A stretch of 64,000 nt of DNA from JAIEPX01 sp963725255 (GCA_963725255.1 CAVRXV010000012.1:1-64000); one strand, 5' to 3'. Shown: positions 35,703-44,924, numbered from the stretch's first letter. The notes: generated from the sequence alone by a model not told the origin. Numbers and translations are program-made.

Positions 35703-38700
35703 TCAGTTCGTAGGGAGAGTGTAGCGTGGTGGGTTAGCTTGATTAGGCATGGGATCAGTTTTTTGAGATGCAGAGAGTTCGTATGCTTGGATGATGTCTC
35801 TAACACAGCTTAAGTATTCAAAGACTTTTCTATTAAAGTCCGCATTTGATGAGTGTTCAGAAAATAACCGTGGACTTTTAGAGTTAGCAATAATTTGATT
35901 GAAGATTTTTAGTACAGAATCGAATGTTCTGATTGTCTCGTCGAGTAATGGATCCATATCATTTCTAGTGTATTGATTAAGAATATTCATGATGTCTTGA
36001 TAGGAGTTGATTTTTTCTTTAATAGTTCTGGGCCTGCCGTCCATTTTTTCACAAAGCCAGTCATAATCATCACCATCGCAGCCATTTCCTCTAAAATTAA
36101 GCATCAAGTTCCAATATCGCATTTTCCCGATGGAAATTATTGTTTGATGTTGTTTTAATGCTAAAACATTATAGTCCAAAATATCTTTTAAAATTAACAA
36201 AGTTAGATGAAAGACATAATTAGCTCCCAACCGACTCAATAACATCGTAACTAGACTATTAGAGTAATAAGGGTGATAAAACCATAAGTTCAGAAGAACT
36301 GCTTGAAAATTAAATTGGTAATTATCTCGTTGAATGATTTCATCAAGAAAGGCAGTAATTGTGCTATCTAAATTTTGATTGTAGCCATTCTTGAAAATAA
36401 AATGTAAGCATCGAAAGGGTTCAGTTTGGGTGCAATAAAGTAAACCATGTAATTTGTATATATCAGAAATGTTATGCTGAGTGGGTTCATCCAGTGCTTT
36501 CAGTATCAATGCTTGCCATCGCTCATGAGAGGTAGGATTAGTGAAGCATGATGAAACTACTTTTTGAACAAATGTAAAATTGTTCTGGTCAATATTGAGT
36601 ATAAGCGTATTAAAAATAATCATTTCAATATCGAACTCTGATGTAGGTTTATCAAAGCTCCCGCTCATTAGTCTATTAAGAAAAGAGTGGTCATCATGTA
36701 GAACATCAAAAGTGCCAGAGTAATAAGCATTCTTATCTATCTCAGGGTTTTTAAGATCTATTAACTGCGAAAATAATGTAACAATTGTGTGAACTAGTGT
36801 CAAATTTTGGAACCGCAGTGTAAGAAGAGTGATATTTTCGACGATTTTCTTATGTAGACGCTTATTTATGACTTCTATAGCTGAAGCGAAATTTCGATTA
36901 AGAATTTGTATGCATTCGTAAAATTGTTCAGAGGTGACTGTATTTTGATTAGAGCTTTTCGAGCATAGATAGAGCGCCATTCGTCGTAACGCAAAAGCGA
37001 TATCTCCGACTGCTAATGCTTCGAAAACTAATACGCAGCGTTCAAACTCATTGTAGTAGGGGTTTGATGAAAAGAGATCAGGGTGTTTTTTTCTTAATAG
37101 TTTTTCGGTGTCAGCTTGTTTTTTGAATTGAGCTAAATCCCTTATAAGACACAATTGCGAGAATGTGCTTTTATCACATGGCTTCGAAAGATACTCGTGA
37201 TTATATACTGTTTCCGATAATTCATCACACTCGTCGAGTAAAGCAAAAAATAAAGCAGATTCCAACTCATACCCTTCTTTGCTTTTGCGCCAAGTGGTTT
37301 TAGCCCCCGCAATTAAAAGCAATTTCGCTAAACCTCTATGTCGGTGTCGCAGGGCTTCTAAAAGCGCTAAGCCGTAATGTGCGTGATCTTCAACATCAGT
37401 AGAATATCGTGCGAATATTGCCAATGTGCTCCAGTCTTGAAGTTCAGTAGAACAAACGATAGGTGTTTGTCCATTGACCGTAAAGGTTTTATCGGCATTT
37501 CGATATAATAAAAAATTAACTTCAACCGCGCGTTTCTGTTGGCAAGCTTTGAATAATAAATACCCAAGTAAAGGTCTGGTCTCTTGTGGAAATTCTTTAA
37601 TACACAGTTTAATGGGGAGCCAGGCTTCAGCATCGACTGCTTTTTTCAACATGTCCTCAAGACCCATAAATTTGAAATGTCTGGGATTTCCTCTTTTGAT
37701 CAAATGGTCAATCAAAAGAGTATTATATCCAAGTTTTAAATCTAATTTATTTAATTTGGTTTTTTGTAAAACAAAGGCAGCGATATCAAATTCTTCTGCT
37801 ACTATCAAAAAAGTAGTTTCTGCTATATCAAGATGCCTGTTTTCAAGAAGTTTATTGATAACTCTATAGCAACGATTATTTTCGTTTCCAGCTTGAAAAG
37901 GTCCCAATAATCGTATGGCTCGTTTAATGTATCCATCTTCAAACATATGGAGAACGACAGAGGAAGAACCTGAAATGTTAAAATGTTCGTCAGAGAGATT
38001 TTTTAATCCGAGTAGAAGATCATAGTTGCATGAAGACTCTACGCCGTGGACTGTTTCATTACCGAAAAATTTTTGTAACCTACGGTCTGTGTCGCGGTAG
38101 ATTTCATCAGCCTCGAACGTATCTCTCTTCCTCATGTCCGTCGTATAAAATAGGAACTCTGGGTTTGCAGAAATTCCTTTTTTAGGTAAATAAATGATGA
38201 TCGGTATTCTGTAATTGGGGTTTAGATTCAATCCATTTTGTTTCGCATAACGGCGGAATTCTTCTAATAAATTATCAGCAAATTTGTAAGCGAGCAGTCG
38301 AGCTTCTAATGTCTCTGCGCAGATAGCGACTATGCTTCTATGAGGGTTAAAACGTAAGCGAGCTAATATCTCGTTTGTATTATCGGGGCTCATTCTAAGG
38401 ATGCGATTATGCTCTTTAAATTCTTCAAATTTTTGAGCAGGATAATATAATGTCTCGGGTGATTTTTTCTTTTCTATTTGGTCGGAATCTTTATTGTCAA
38501 CTTTGTTTTTATGATACCACCTGCTTTTTTTTGCTTCATCGATCGATGGAAAATCAAACGGTCGTGCGACAGTGCCAGAATCTTTAACGAGGTAACCACG
38601 TATCAAAGTGTCCTTCATATGAGTCATAAATCCGTACAATTTCTCATTTCGGGCTTTTGAAAAACCGAATGGAGTACTCCACACGTCTTTATCAATCAAA

Positions 38701-39221
38701 GTACAGGATTGAATTTGAGAAAAACCTTGCTTTTTCTCAGGGTGTCTTGGTTCTTTATTGAGTCTTGAAATGAGAGGGCCTTGAGCTGAAAACGTAAATA
38801 AACTTTGTTTAGCAGGTCGTAAATTTTGATATCGTGCACCATTAGGACCTGGAATGATTCCTGAAATAAATGCCTGACTAAAATCCTTGTCATCATCTCT
38901 TAACGTTTTTAGTAAATACTGATCACCTAAAATTTCTCCTGAAATTTTCCCAGACTGTTGCATTGCGTAAATTTGGAGAAAATAATATTGGTCCTCTGTT
39001 ATGAGGATTGAGTTATTATCTTCCTTCGGGTACGTGCCCCCTCTTAGGGGTAAAATAGCGTACAGTAAATCAGAAATCTCTTGTCTAATTTTCTCATTAT
39101 TAAATTCTATGCGAACAATTTCCCCTGCTTGTGAAATATTTGCGCGCAGGCATTCTTCCCATAGTCTTTGTAAGTCTTCTGGTGAGTAGAATGCTGTATC
39201 TCTGGTTCGGTTACCTTGCAT
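35703..39221 (-). CDS. 1172-residue ankyrin-like protein, candidate effector
   Basis: The largest gene here. The first ~400 residues are mixed alpha/beta with no known domain. A middle region has ankyrin-like units: CSTELQDWSTLAIFAR, LALLEALRHRHRGLAKLLL followed by IAGAKTTW, and ESALFFAL. The rest is helical. No signal peptide or membrane segments; the C-terminus is proline-rich (PMPNQANPPRYTLP). The ribosome site is weak. Size, repeats and eukaryote-like architecture fit a Dot/Icm effector, but I see no enzyme motif. Confidence 0.6.
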   Translation of the reverse strand: MQGNRTRDTAFYSPEDLQRLWEECLRANISQAGEIVRIEFNNEKIRQEISDLLYAILPLRGGTYPKEDNNSILITEDQYYFLQIYAMQQSGKISGEILGDQYLLKTLRDDDKDFSQAFISGIIPGPNGARYQNLRPAKQSLFTFSAQGPLISRLNKEPRHPEKKQGFSQIQSCTLIDKDVWSTPFGFSKARNEKLYGFMTHMKDTLIRGYLVKDSGTVARPFDFPSIDEAKKSRWYHKNKVDNKDSDQIEKKKSPETLYYPAQKFEEFKEHNRILRMSPDNTNEILARLRFNPHRSIVAICAETLEARLLAYKFADNLLEEFRRYAKQNGLNLNPNYRIPIIIYLPKKGISANPEFLFYTTDMRKRDTFEADEIYRDTDRRLQKFFGNETVHGVESSCNYDLLLGLKNLSDEHFNISGSSSVVLHMFEDGYIKRAIRLLGPFQAGNENNRCYRVINKLLENRHLDIAETTFLIVAEEFDIAAFVLQKTKLNKLDLKLGYNTLLIDHLIKRGNPRHFKFMGLEDMLKKAVDAEAWLPIKLCIKEFPQETRPLLGYLLFKACQQKRAVEVNFLLYRNADKTFTVNGQTPIVCSTELQDWSTLAIFARYSTDVEDHAHYGLALLEALRHRHRGLAKLLLIAGAKTTWRKSKEGYELESALFFALLDECDELSETVYNHEYLSKPCDKSTFSQLCLIRDLAQFKKQADTEKLLRKKHPDLFSSNPYYNEFERCVLVFEALAVGDIAFALRRMALYLCSKSSNQNTVTSEQFYECIQILNRNFASAIEVINKRLHKKIVENITLLTLRFQNLTLVHTIVTLFSQLIDLKNPEIDKNAYYSGTFDVLHDDHSFLNRLMSGSFDKPTSEFDIEMIIFNTLILNIDQNNFTFVQKVVSSCFTNPTSHERWQALILKALDEPTQHNISDIYKLHGLLYCTQTEPFRCLHFIFKNGYNQNLDSTITAFLDEIIQRDNYQFNFQAVLLNLWFYHPYYSNSLVTMLLSRLGANYVFHLTLLILKDILDYNVLALKQHQTIISIGKMRYWNLMLNFRGNGCDGDDYDWLCEKMDGRPRTIKEKINSYQDIMNILNQYTRNDMDPLLDETIRTFDSVLKIFNQIIANSKSPRLFSEHSSNADFNRKVFEYLSCVRDIIQAYELSASQKTDPMPNQANPPRYTLPTN

Positions 39222-39489
39222 GCTTTAGTCTAGTCCCCGTAATCTTAATATTGATCATGCAATTTATATCATAATTAACCATAATTCTCAACGCTTTTAG
39301 ATACCTTGCATGGGGGCCAGGTCAGAATTCATTGATCAATTAACAATCTTCTTCAGTCTTGGGTCATTGACTCAATGATTCATATCGATTGTGTAATTGA
39401 CTGACTGATTGAATCAATCCGTGACTCAATTACATCAATATCGACCGATTTATAAGGGGGAAAGGGAAGTGGCGTCACGATTCTTTTCC
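39222..39489. other. intergenic, repeat-rich spacer
   Basis: No open frame of note. It holds GGGGGCCAGGTCAGAATTC (39311-39329), which recalls other REP-like ends, and an inverted repeat CGATTGTGTAATTGA ... TCAATTACATCAAT (about 39381-39440) around GATTGAATCAATC. No promoter is obvious. Confidence 0.4.
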
Positions 39490-39556
39490 CTATTTCATTT
39501 TATTTATTTTTGATACGGAATTTGTAAAACCCTTCACAACTCAAGACGCGACGCCG
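39490..39556. repeat. dispersed repeat with CGCGTCTTGAGTTGTGA core, copy 2
   Basis: On the minus strand the core CGGCGTCGCGTCTTGAGT followed by TGTGA is identical to the copy at 42234-42256. Similarity continues for about 40 more bases into an AT-rich tail (GGTTTT...TATCAAAA). A third copy is cut by the window start in opposite orientation. Confidence 0.75.
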
Positions 39557-39663
39557 GCGATTTTAAGGTTGTACTACGTATATTGCTTAGTAGTGGGATT
39601 CATAGGAAAATAGTCACCTTAGCCTGTAATTTTACCTCATTGTTTAAACGTTATCGTAGTAGG

Positions 39664-39774
39664 ACTCCGAAATTGTACGACAATCCCGGAGTTTTGGTTC
39701 TAAATTGAATGATATACATTGACAGCCCTGCAATTTAGAGTCTATACTTCGAAAATGCACGACAAAATCGGAGT
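39664..39774 (+). promoter_or_regulatory. two operator-like palindromes upstream of the ATPase gene
   Basis: Two 29-base sites, 39664-39692 and 39746-39774, share the pattern ACTCCGAAATTGT-ACG-ACAATCCCGGAGT or a close variant (ACTTCGAAAATGC, then ACG, then a half-site ending ATCGGAGT). Centres are 82 bases apart. The second ends 7 bases before the chosen ATG and contains the ribosome site GGAG, so a bound protein would block translation start as well as transcription. Confidence 0.55.
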
Positions 39775-39781
39775 TGACTTG

Positions 39782-40956
39782 ATGATAAAGAATTTCCCAA
39801 GATTACTGACATTGCCCAAAGAACATAGTTTGTTCTTATTTGGCGCACGCAATTCCGGTAAATCAACGTTAGTGAAAGAAGTATATGCAGATTCCAGCAT
39901 CATCATCGATTTGCTCAAAAAAAAGACGGAGGCTCGATTTGCGCGTAATCCTGATGCGCTATATGACATTGTCAAAGCACTGCCTGAAACAACAACACAC
40001 GTTATTATTGATGAGGTGCAAAAAAACCCGAAATTGTTGGATGTTGTACACGATCTGATGAGCGACACCAAAAAGTGCTTTGTCATGACGGGCTCAAGTG
40101 CTCGAAAGCTCAAACAAGGTGGCGCCAATCTATTGGCCGGTAGAGCCTTTGTTTATCATATGTATCCATTAACACATATTGAATTGGGTGACACTTTTAA
40201 TTTAGATCATGCGCTGCATTGGGGAACGTTACCAGAGATTTTTACTCTGGACATTGATGAGATGAAAAAGGAATTTTTATACGCTTATGCGCACACTTAT
40301 TTAAAAGAAGAAATCTGGAATGAACATTTTATCAGAGATCTCGATCCCTTTCGACGATTTTTAGAAGTGGCTGCTCAGTGTAATGGACAGTTAATTAATT
40401 TTTCGAATATTGCACGTGATGTTGGTGTGTCAGATAAAACGATCAAATCATATTATTCAATATTAGAAGACACACTAATTGGATTTTTTCTTGAGCCCTA
40501 TCATGCCTCATTTCGAAAGCGACTAAGCCATCAGCCGAAATTTTATCTTTTTGATACCGGTGTCACGCGGGCACTGGCATTTTTAACATATGTAAAGTTG
40601 GAAAAGAAAAACTAATGCTTTTGGTAACGCGTTTGAACATTTTATTATTTTGGAATGTGTGCGACTGAGTAGTTATCATAGATTGCAATATAAATTTTCA
40701 TATCTCCGTACGCAAGAGGGTGTTGAAATTGACTTAATTGTAGAACGACCAGGCAAACCATTATTGTGCATCGAAATAAAAAGCACTGATGAAGAAGTCT
40801 TTCGTTGAAAATATTTCATCCTTCATAACTATTACTAAAGATATATCAGGCTGTGAGGCAATTTGTATCAGCAATGATGAATATATGAAGAAATTCGAAC
40901 ATGTATTAATTTTGCCCTGGAGAGTCGCGTTAGAAAAATATTTTTCGGGTGATTAG
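39782..40956 (+). pseudogene. AAA_14/DUF4143 ATPase with two frame breaks near the 3' end
   Basis: The P-loop LFGARNSGKSTLVKEVY, Walker B HVIIDEVQKNPKLLDVVHDL and FVMTGSSARKLKQGGANLLAGRA are typical of the archaeal-type AAA_14 + DUF4143 family. The frame ends at 40615, but the C-terminal nuclease-like part continues in another frame (AFGNAFEHFIILECVRLSS ... VEIDLIVERPGKPLLCIEIKS) to about 40806, then shifts again and runs to a stop at 40954 (LPWRVALEKYFSGD). Two one-base changes thus break an otherwise full-length gene of ~390 residues. Confidence 0.8.
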
Positions 40957-40978
40957 AGAAATGGCGACGCCATTTTCT

Positions 40979-41836
40979 TTAGTTTTGTCGATTCGCAACG
41001 CTGAGGTAGATCGCTTCTAATTCAGGCATGGAAGGGATGAGATTAGATAAAGTATCTTGGATTTTTACATTAATTTCTTTGAGTAACTGATGAGCTTTTT
41101 CAAGGCCAAGTGAGGAAACGAAGCAAGGTTGAATCGTGTCCAGATTTTCTTCACGATAGTCAAAGATATCATCCTGAATCTGATACGCTAATCCTAGATG
41201 TTCTGCAAATTCGGAGAGTTGATTAAATAATGATGGATCACATTCAGGTGAAGAGAGTGCTCCCAACTGAATGCTCGCTACAATTAAAGCGCCGGTTTTT
41301 AATTGGTGAATTTTTTTTATTTCATCGTGAGATAATTTTTTATTTATCGCAATTAAATCTAAACTTTGTCCGCCTGCCATGCCACGAGATCCGGAAGCTT
41401 TTGCTAAAACTTGAATCATTTTTAATTGATGTGGTCCATCACCTTCGCTCAGAATTTCAAAGGCTAAACTTTGCAACGCATCACCGACTAAAATTGCTGT
41501 AGCTTCATCGAAGGCTTTGTGACAACTGGGTTGGCCACGTCGCATATCGTCATTATCCATAGCGGGAAGATCATCGTGTACCAGTGAGTAAGCGTGAATT
41601 AATTCTACTGCGCACGCAGCACGATCGAGTTGTGTGAGAGGAGCGTTTAATCCATCGCCTGTTGCATAAACGAGAAGCGGACGAATGCGTTTGCCACCCA
41701 ATTGTGTTGCGTATCGCATTGCACGATGTAGTTGATGTGGATTTTCATCGGCAGAAGGCAGAATTTCATCAAGTCGTTGATTGATCCGTTCGATTCGATT
41801 TTGACTAAAATTAGTATGCGGCATGGATGTCATCAA
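40979..41836 (-). CDS. ispA: polyprenyl (farnesyl/geranylgeranyl) diphosphate synthase
   Basis: 285 residues with both aspartate-rich motifs: LVHDDLPAMDND (with RRGQPSCH after it) and YQIQDDIFDY, plus GGKRIRPLLVYA near the start. Builds farnesyl diphosphate from DMAPP and IPP. It overlaps the end of xseB by 4 bases (ATGA), the usual gammaproteobacterial pair; dxs, often next to it, is 6.5 kb away here. Confidence 0.94.
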   Translation of the reverse strand: MMTSMPHTNFSQNRIERINQRLDEILPSADENPHQLHRAMRYATQLGGKRIRPLLVYATGDGLNAPLTQLDRAACAVELIHAYSLVHDDLPAMDNDDMRRGQPSCHKAFDEATAILVGDALQSLAFEILSEGDGPHQLKMIQVLAKASGSRGMAGGQSLDLIAINKKLSHDEIKKIHQLKTGALIVASIQLGALSSPECDPSLFNQLSEFAEHLGLAYQIQDDIFDYREENLDTIQPCFVSSLGLEKAHQLLKEINVKIQDTLSNLIPSMPELEAIYLSVANRQN

Positions 41837-42075
41837 TCGTCATTTTTTTGTTCGTACGGTTCTAAAGATTCTTTACCATTTTTTTCGGTGAGTACACTAA
41901 TTTTTTGTTCGGCTTCTTGTAAGGCTTGTTGACATTGACGAGTCAGTTGAATGCCTCGTTCAAAATGTTTGAGAGAATCTTCAAGACTGACGTCGCCTGA
42001 TTCCATTTTGGTGACCAGTTGGTTCAGCTCGTCGAGTGCATCTTCGAATTTAAAAGGTTTATCTGATTTTGCCAT
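41833..42075 (-). CDS. xseB: exodeoxyribonuclease VII small subunit
   Basis: 80 residues: FKFEDALDELNQLVTKMESGDVSLEDSL and FERGIQLTRQCQQALQEAEQKI, the standard small helical-hairpin subunit that packs around XseA. Start chosen at MAKSDKP; upstream ATGs would add up to 13 residues. Translationally coupled to ispA. Confidence 0.93.
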   Translation of the reverse strand: MAKSDKPFKFEDALDELNQLVTKMESGDVSLEDSLKHFERGIQLTRQCQQALQEAEQKISVLTEKNGKESLEPYEQKNDD

Positions 42076-42189
42076 AGAAGTTCTGCCAGTTGTCATGATA
42101 TGTGATCTTAACATCTAGCCTCACTGAGTCAAGTGGAGTGCATCGAGTGATAGATAATAAGGAGATACTTACCATTTAACTAGTTAACT

Positions 42190-42256
42190 TTAAATATTAT
42201 TATTTAATTTTGATATCGATTTACCAAAACCTCTCACAACTCAAGACGCGACGCCG
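42190..42256. repeat. dispersed repeat with CGCGTCTTGAGTTGTGA core, copy 3
   Basis: Same orientation as the copy at 39.5 kb, so the two directly repeated copies bracket the ATPase-ispA-xseB block. The core supplies the last codons and stop (TASRLEL) of the small gene at 42234-42407. Confidence 0.75.
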
Positions 42257-42407
42257 TAATATCGGGAGATTGATTGGGGTTGGGCTGCTGCTGATCGGTT
42301 TGTTGACGGTGATATTCATCATAGAGAGTTTTGGCTGCTGGGAAGTTATTTTCGACCAGGTATTCTCTAACTTTTTCCTGCAATGGCTGTGGTAAATCAG
42401 CAAACAT
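42234..42407 (-). CDS. small hypothetical protein ending in the dispersed repeat
   Basis: 57 residues. It starts MFADLPQPLQEKVREYL, continues through NNFPAAKTLYDEYHRQQ, then a Gln/Pro/Asn-rich stretch, and ends ASRLEL encoded by the repeat. GGGGAT lies 6 bases before the ATG. The helical first half looks like a genuine protein; the tail probably reflects repeat insertion into a longer gene. Function unknown. Confidence 0.5.
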   Translation of the reverse strand: MFADLPQPLQEKVREYLVENNFPAAKTLYDEYHRQQTDQQQPNPNQSPDITASRLEL

Positions 42408-42421
42408 ATATTATCCCCGTG

Positions 42422-42614
42422 TTATTTTTCAGTTTCTACTGAGGAATGACGGATACTGCACCAGTATTGTGCTTTAAGCAACTCTTTATGCTGCCAAATA
42501 TCCCAGGTGTTCCTCTTAGGCTCACGATACAATTCCCCTAACGGTTTGATTTTACCAAGTTTTATGGGCGAAGGCTGTCGGACTTAGCTCATAAGTTTGT
42601 AGGAAATTGTCCAT
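42422..42614 (-). pseudogene. small unknown gene with a one-base frame break
   Basis: The ATG at 42614 follows AGAAGGA and gives MDNFLQTYELSPTAFAHK before hitting a stop. The next frame continues naturally with KLGKIKPLGELYREPKRN and TWDIWQHKELLKAQYW to a stop at 42422. The joined product is about 63 residues. It directly follows the aminotransferase gene and precedes the 57-residue gene, so these may be remnants of one small operon. Confidence 0.45.
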
Positions 42615-42619
42615 TCCTT

Positions 42620-43828
42620 CTACGAGGTGAGCTGGGTAATCGTTTTTTGCATGATCTGGGCTATTTCATCAATTTGATCGGCAGTGATGATCAGGGGTGG
42701 CGCGAGTCGAACCACTGTTTCATGGGTTTCTTTGCTGAGGAGCCCATTTTCCAAGAGCGCGAGGCAGACATCGCGTGCTGCATGATATTTTGGATCAATT
42801 TCAATGCCGATAAGCAATCCTTTGCCGCGAATGTCTTTAATGATTGGAGATTTGATTTGCTTTAAATGTTGCTGTAATCGATCGCCCATTGCTGCTGCAT
42901 TCTCAGAAAATTTTTCTTCTACAATAATATTCAGCGCTGTTAGACCAATGTTGGCTGAGAGTTCGTTGCCCCCAAAAGTACTGCCATGATCGCCTGGTTT
43001 AAAAACATCAAGAATATTTTTGTTTGCTAAAAATAATGAGACAGGCAACATTCCGCCTCCGAGTGCTTTGCCCAAAAGTATTCCATCAGGTTGAACATTC
43101 TCGTGCTGACACGCTAGCAATTTACCGGTGCGTCCAAGTCCCGTTTGAATTTCGTCGCAAATCATGAGCACGTTATTTTCGCCACAAATTTTTGCGCATT
43201 CTGCGAGATAGCCTTCAGGTGGGACAATAATTCCTGCTTCGCCTTGAATGGGTTCTACGAGAAAAGCCGCCGTATTTTTATTAATCGCTTTTTCCAGTGA
43301 TTTTGTATCGCCATAAGGAATTAATTTAAATCCTGGAGTGAGTGGGCCAAAGTTTTCGTAATATTGTGGTTCGGAAGAAAAACTAATGATGGTGGTAGTT
43401 CGGCCGTGAAAATTATTGTTGCACACAATGATTTCAGCTTTATTGTCAGGAACACCTTTAACAGTATAGGCCCATTTTCGTACTGCTTTAATTGCAACTT
43501 CGACGGCTTCTGCGCCTGAATTAAGCGGGCAACCTCCAAAATAGTTTGTAAGTTCGCAGGCCCTCTGCAAAAATTTTCCTAAAGTGGGTGAATAAAAAGC
43601 GCGTGAAGTGAGCGTTAATTGTTCCACTTGCTGTTGAATTTTTGCAACTAATTTTGGATGGCAATGACCATGTGATAATGCGGAATAAGCACTCATACAA
43701 TCGATGTATTGTTTTCCCTCTTCATCCCACACATGAATACCTTTTCCTTTTGTGATAACGACAGGTAGTGGTTTATAATAATTAGCACCGTAATGCTTTT
43801 CTCTATTTATCGTTTCGTTTGTGGTCAT
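42620..43828 (-). CDS. rocD: ornithine--oxo-acid aminotransferase
   Basis: PLP class III aminotransferase of about 402 residues: GANYYKPLPVVITKGKG at the start, FHGRTTTIISFS, EPIQGEAGIIVPPEGYL, CDEIQTGLGRTGKLL and the PLP lysine in LLGKALGGGMLPVS. It converts ornithine to glutamate semialdehyde. The arginase gene lies just upstream with a 13-base gap, which argues for ornithine rather than acetylornithine as substrate. ATG follows AAGGAGA. Confidence 0.93.
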   Translation of the reverse strand: MTTNETINREKHYGANYYKPLPVVITKGKGIHVWDEEGKQYIDCMSAYSALSHGHCHPKLVAKIQQQVEQLTLTSRAFYSPTLGKFLQRACELTNYFGGCPLNSGAEAVEVAIKAVRKWAYTVKGVPDNKAEIIVCNNNFHGRTTTIISFSSEPQYYENFGPLTPGFKLIPYGDTKSLEKAINKNTAAFLVEPIQGEAGIIVPPEGYLAECAKICGENNVLMICDEIQTGLGRTGKLLACQHENVQPDGILLGKALGGGMLPVSLFLANKNILDVFKPGDHGSTFGGNELSANIGLTALNIIVEEKFSENAAAMGDRLQQHLKQIKSPIIKDIRGKGLLIGIEIDPKYHAARDVCLALLENGLLSKETHETVVRLAPPLIITADQIDEIAQIMQKTITQLTS

Positions 43829-43841
43829 AATTCGCTTCTCC

Positions 43842-44720
43842 TTAAAATAGTGTTTCAATAAGATCAAAAATAATTTCTTCTGTTTGATGATTTTTATCGA
43901 GTGAAGGATTAAATTCTGCAATTTCAAGTCCAACTAAAAGTGGATGGTTATTCCATAATTTCATTGCGTTAAACAGTTGTTTCGATGATAATCCGTTAGG
44001 TGCAGGAGTTCCTACGCCGGGTGCTTCAATTGGATCGATCGCATCAAGATCAAAACTAATTCCGAATCCTGCAGTTCCTGTTGTGGCAATAGTCAGCGCT
44101 TCGCTTAAAACAATTTCGATTCCACGTTCATTTATTTCTTCCATGTAAAAAATGCGGACGTTGAGATGTTCGAGTAATTTTTTTTCTTCAGCCTCATAGG
44201 AACGTACGCCGATGAGACAAAGATGTTCTGGTTTAATTTTAGGTGTTGATGTTCGCACTGAGGTGAGTGAAGGATCACCATAACCTAGTAGCGTAGCGAG
44301 TGGCATGCCGTGAATGTTTTCTGAAGGCGTTGTTTCAGGTGTGTGGCTATCCATGTGTGCATCGACCCAAATTAACCCCAAATCTCCGCGTTTTGCTATT
44401 CCTGTAGAAGCACCACTCCAAGTTCCGATGGCTGAGCTGTGGTCACCGCCCAATGTGACAAAATGTTTGTCAGCACGCGATAATTTTTCAGTAGCCGTTG
44501 CCATTCGTACGTTGATGTCGTGTAAAAAAGGGAGTGCCTCTATACCATGAGCGCGTCCTGTTGGGTAAAAACATTCATAATCACTGATTAAATGGTTGAG
44601 CCGATGCATAGACCCAGAGTTAATAATCTGTTCGGGACCTTTCTCGGTGCCTGCTTGAGACGTGCCTAGATCGCAGGCGTACCCGAGTAGAGTAACTTTT
44701 CCGTTATTTGATTGAGGCAT
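43842..44720 (-). CDS. rocF: arginase
   Basis: 292 residues with the dimanganese motifs LGGDHSSAIGTW, WVDAHMDSHTP and SFDLDAIDP, plus a final GLEIAEFNPSLD. It hydrolyses arginine to ornithine and urea. Together with rocD it forms a short arginine-to-glutamate route. ATG preceded by GGAG; a tRNA-Glu gene on the same strand lies about 20 bases upstream. Confidence 0.95.
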   Translation of the reverse strand: MPQSNNGKVTLLGYACDLGTSQAGTEKGPEQIINSGSMHRLNHLISDYECFYPTGRAHGIEALPFLHDINVRMATATEKLSRADKHFVTLGGDHSSAIGTWSGASTGIAKRGDLGLIWVDAHMDSHTPETTPSENIHGMPLATLLGYGDPSLTSVRTSTPKIKPEHLCLIGVRSYEAEEKKLLEHLNVRIFYMEEINERGIEIVLSEALTIATTGTAGFGISFDLDAIDPIEAPGVGTPAPNGLSSKQLFNAMKLWNNHPLLVGLEIAEFNPSLDKNHQTEEIIFDLIETLF

Positions 44721-44741
44721 ATTGAGCTCCGTTTCACTGTG

Positions 44742-44813
44742 TGCTCCCTAGGGGAATCGAACCCCTGTTTGCGCCGTGAGAGGGCGACGTCCTAACCGCT
44801 AGACGAAGGGAGC
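44742..44813 (-). tRNA. tRNA-Glu (anticodon CTC)
   Basis: The cloverleaf reads 5' GCTCCCT, D arm GTCTAGCGGTTAGGAC, anticodon loop CTCTCAC giving anticodon CTC, T arm CAGGGGTTCGATTCCCCT and 3' AGGGAGC with discriminator A. CCA is not encoded. The anticodon stem seems to have one T-C mismatch at its outer pair. The body matches gammaproteobacterial tRNA-Glu. Confidence 0.93.
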
Positions 44814-44924
44814 GTTCATTCATTATATGCAATTAGTGTCGTTGGGGATAGGGGAGGGATCTGCCCCCTTTCACTATCTGTGCAAAATGGGTATTATCCT
44901 AGCCTTTTATGAACGTTGTAGCGA

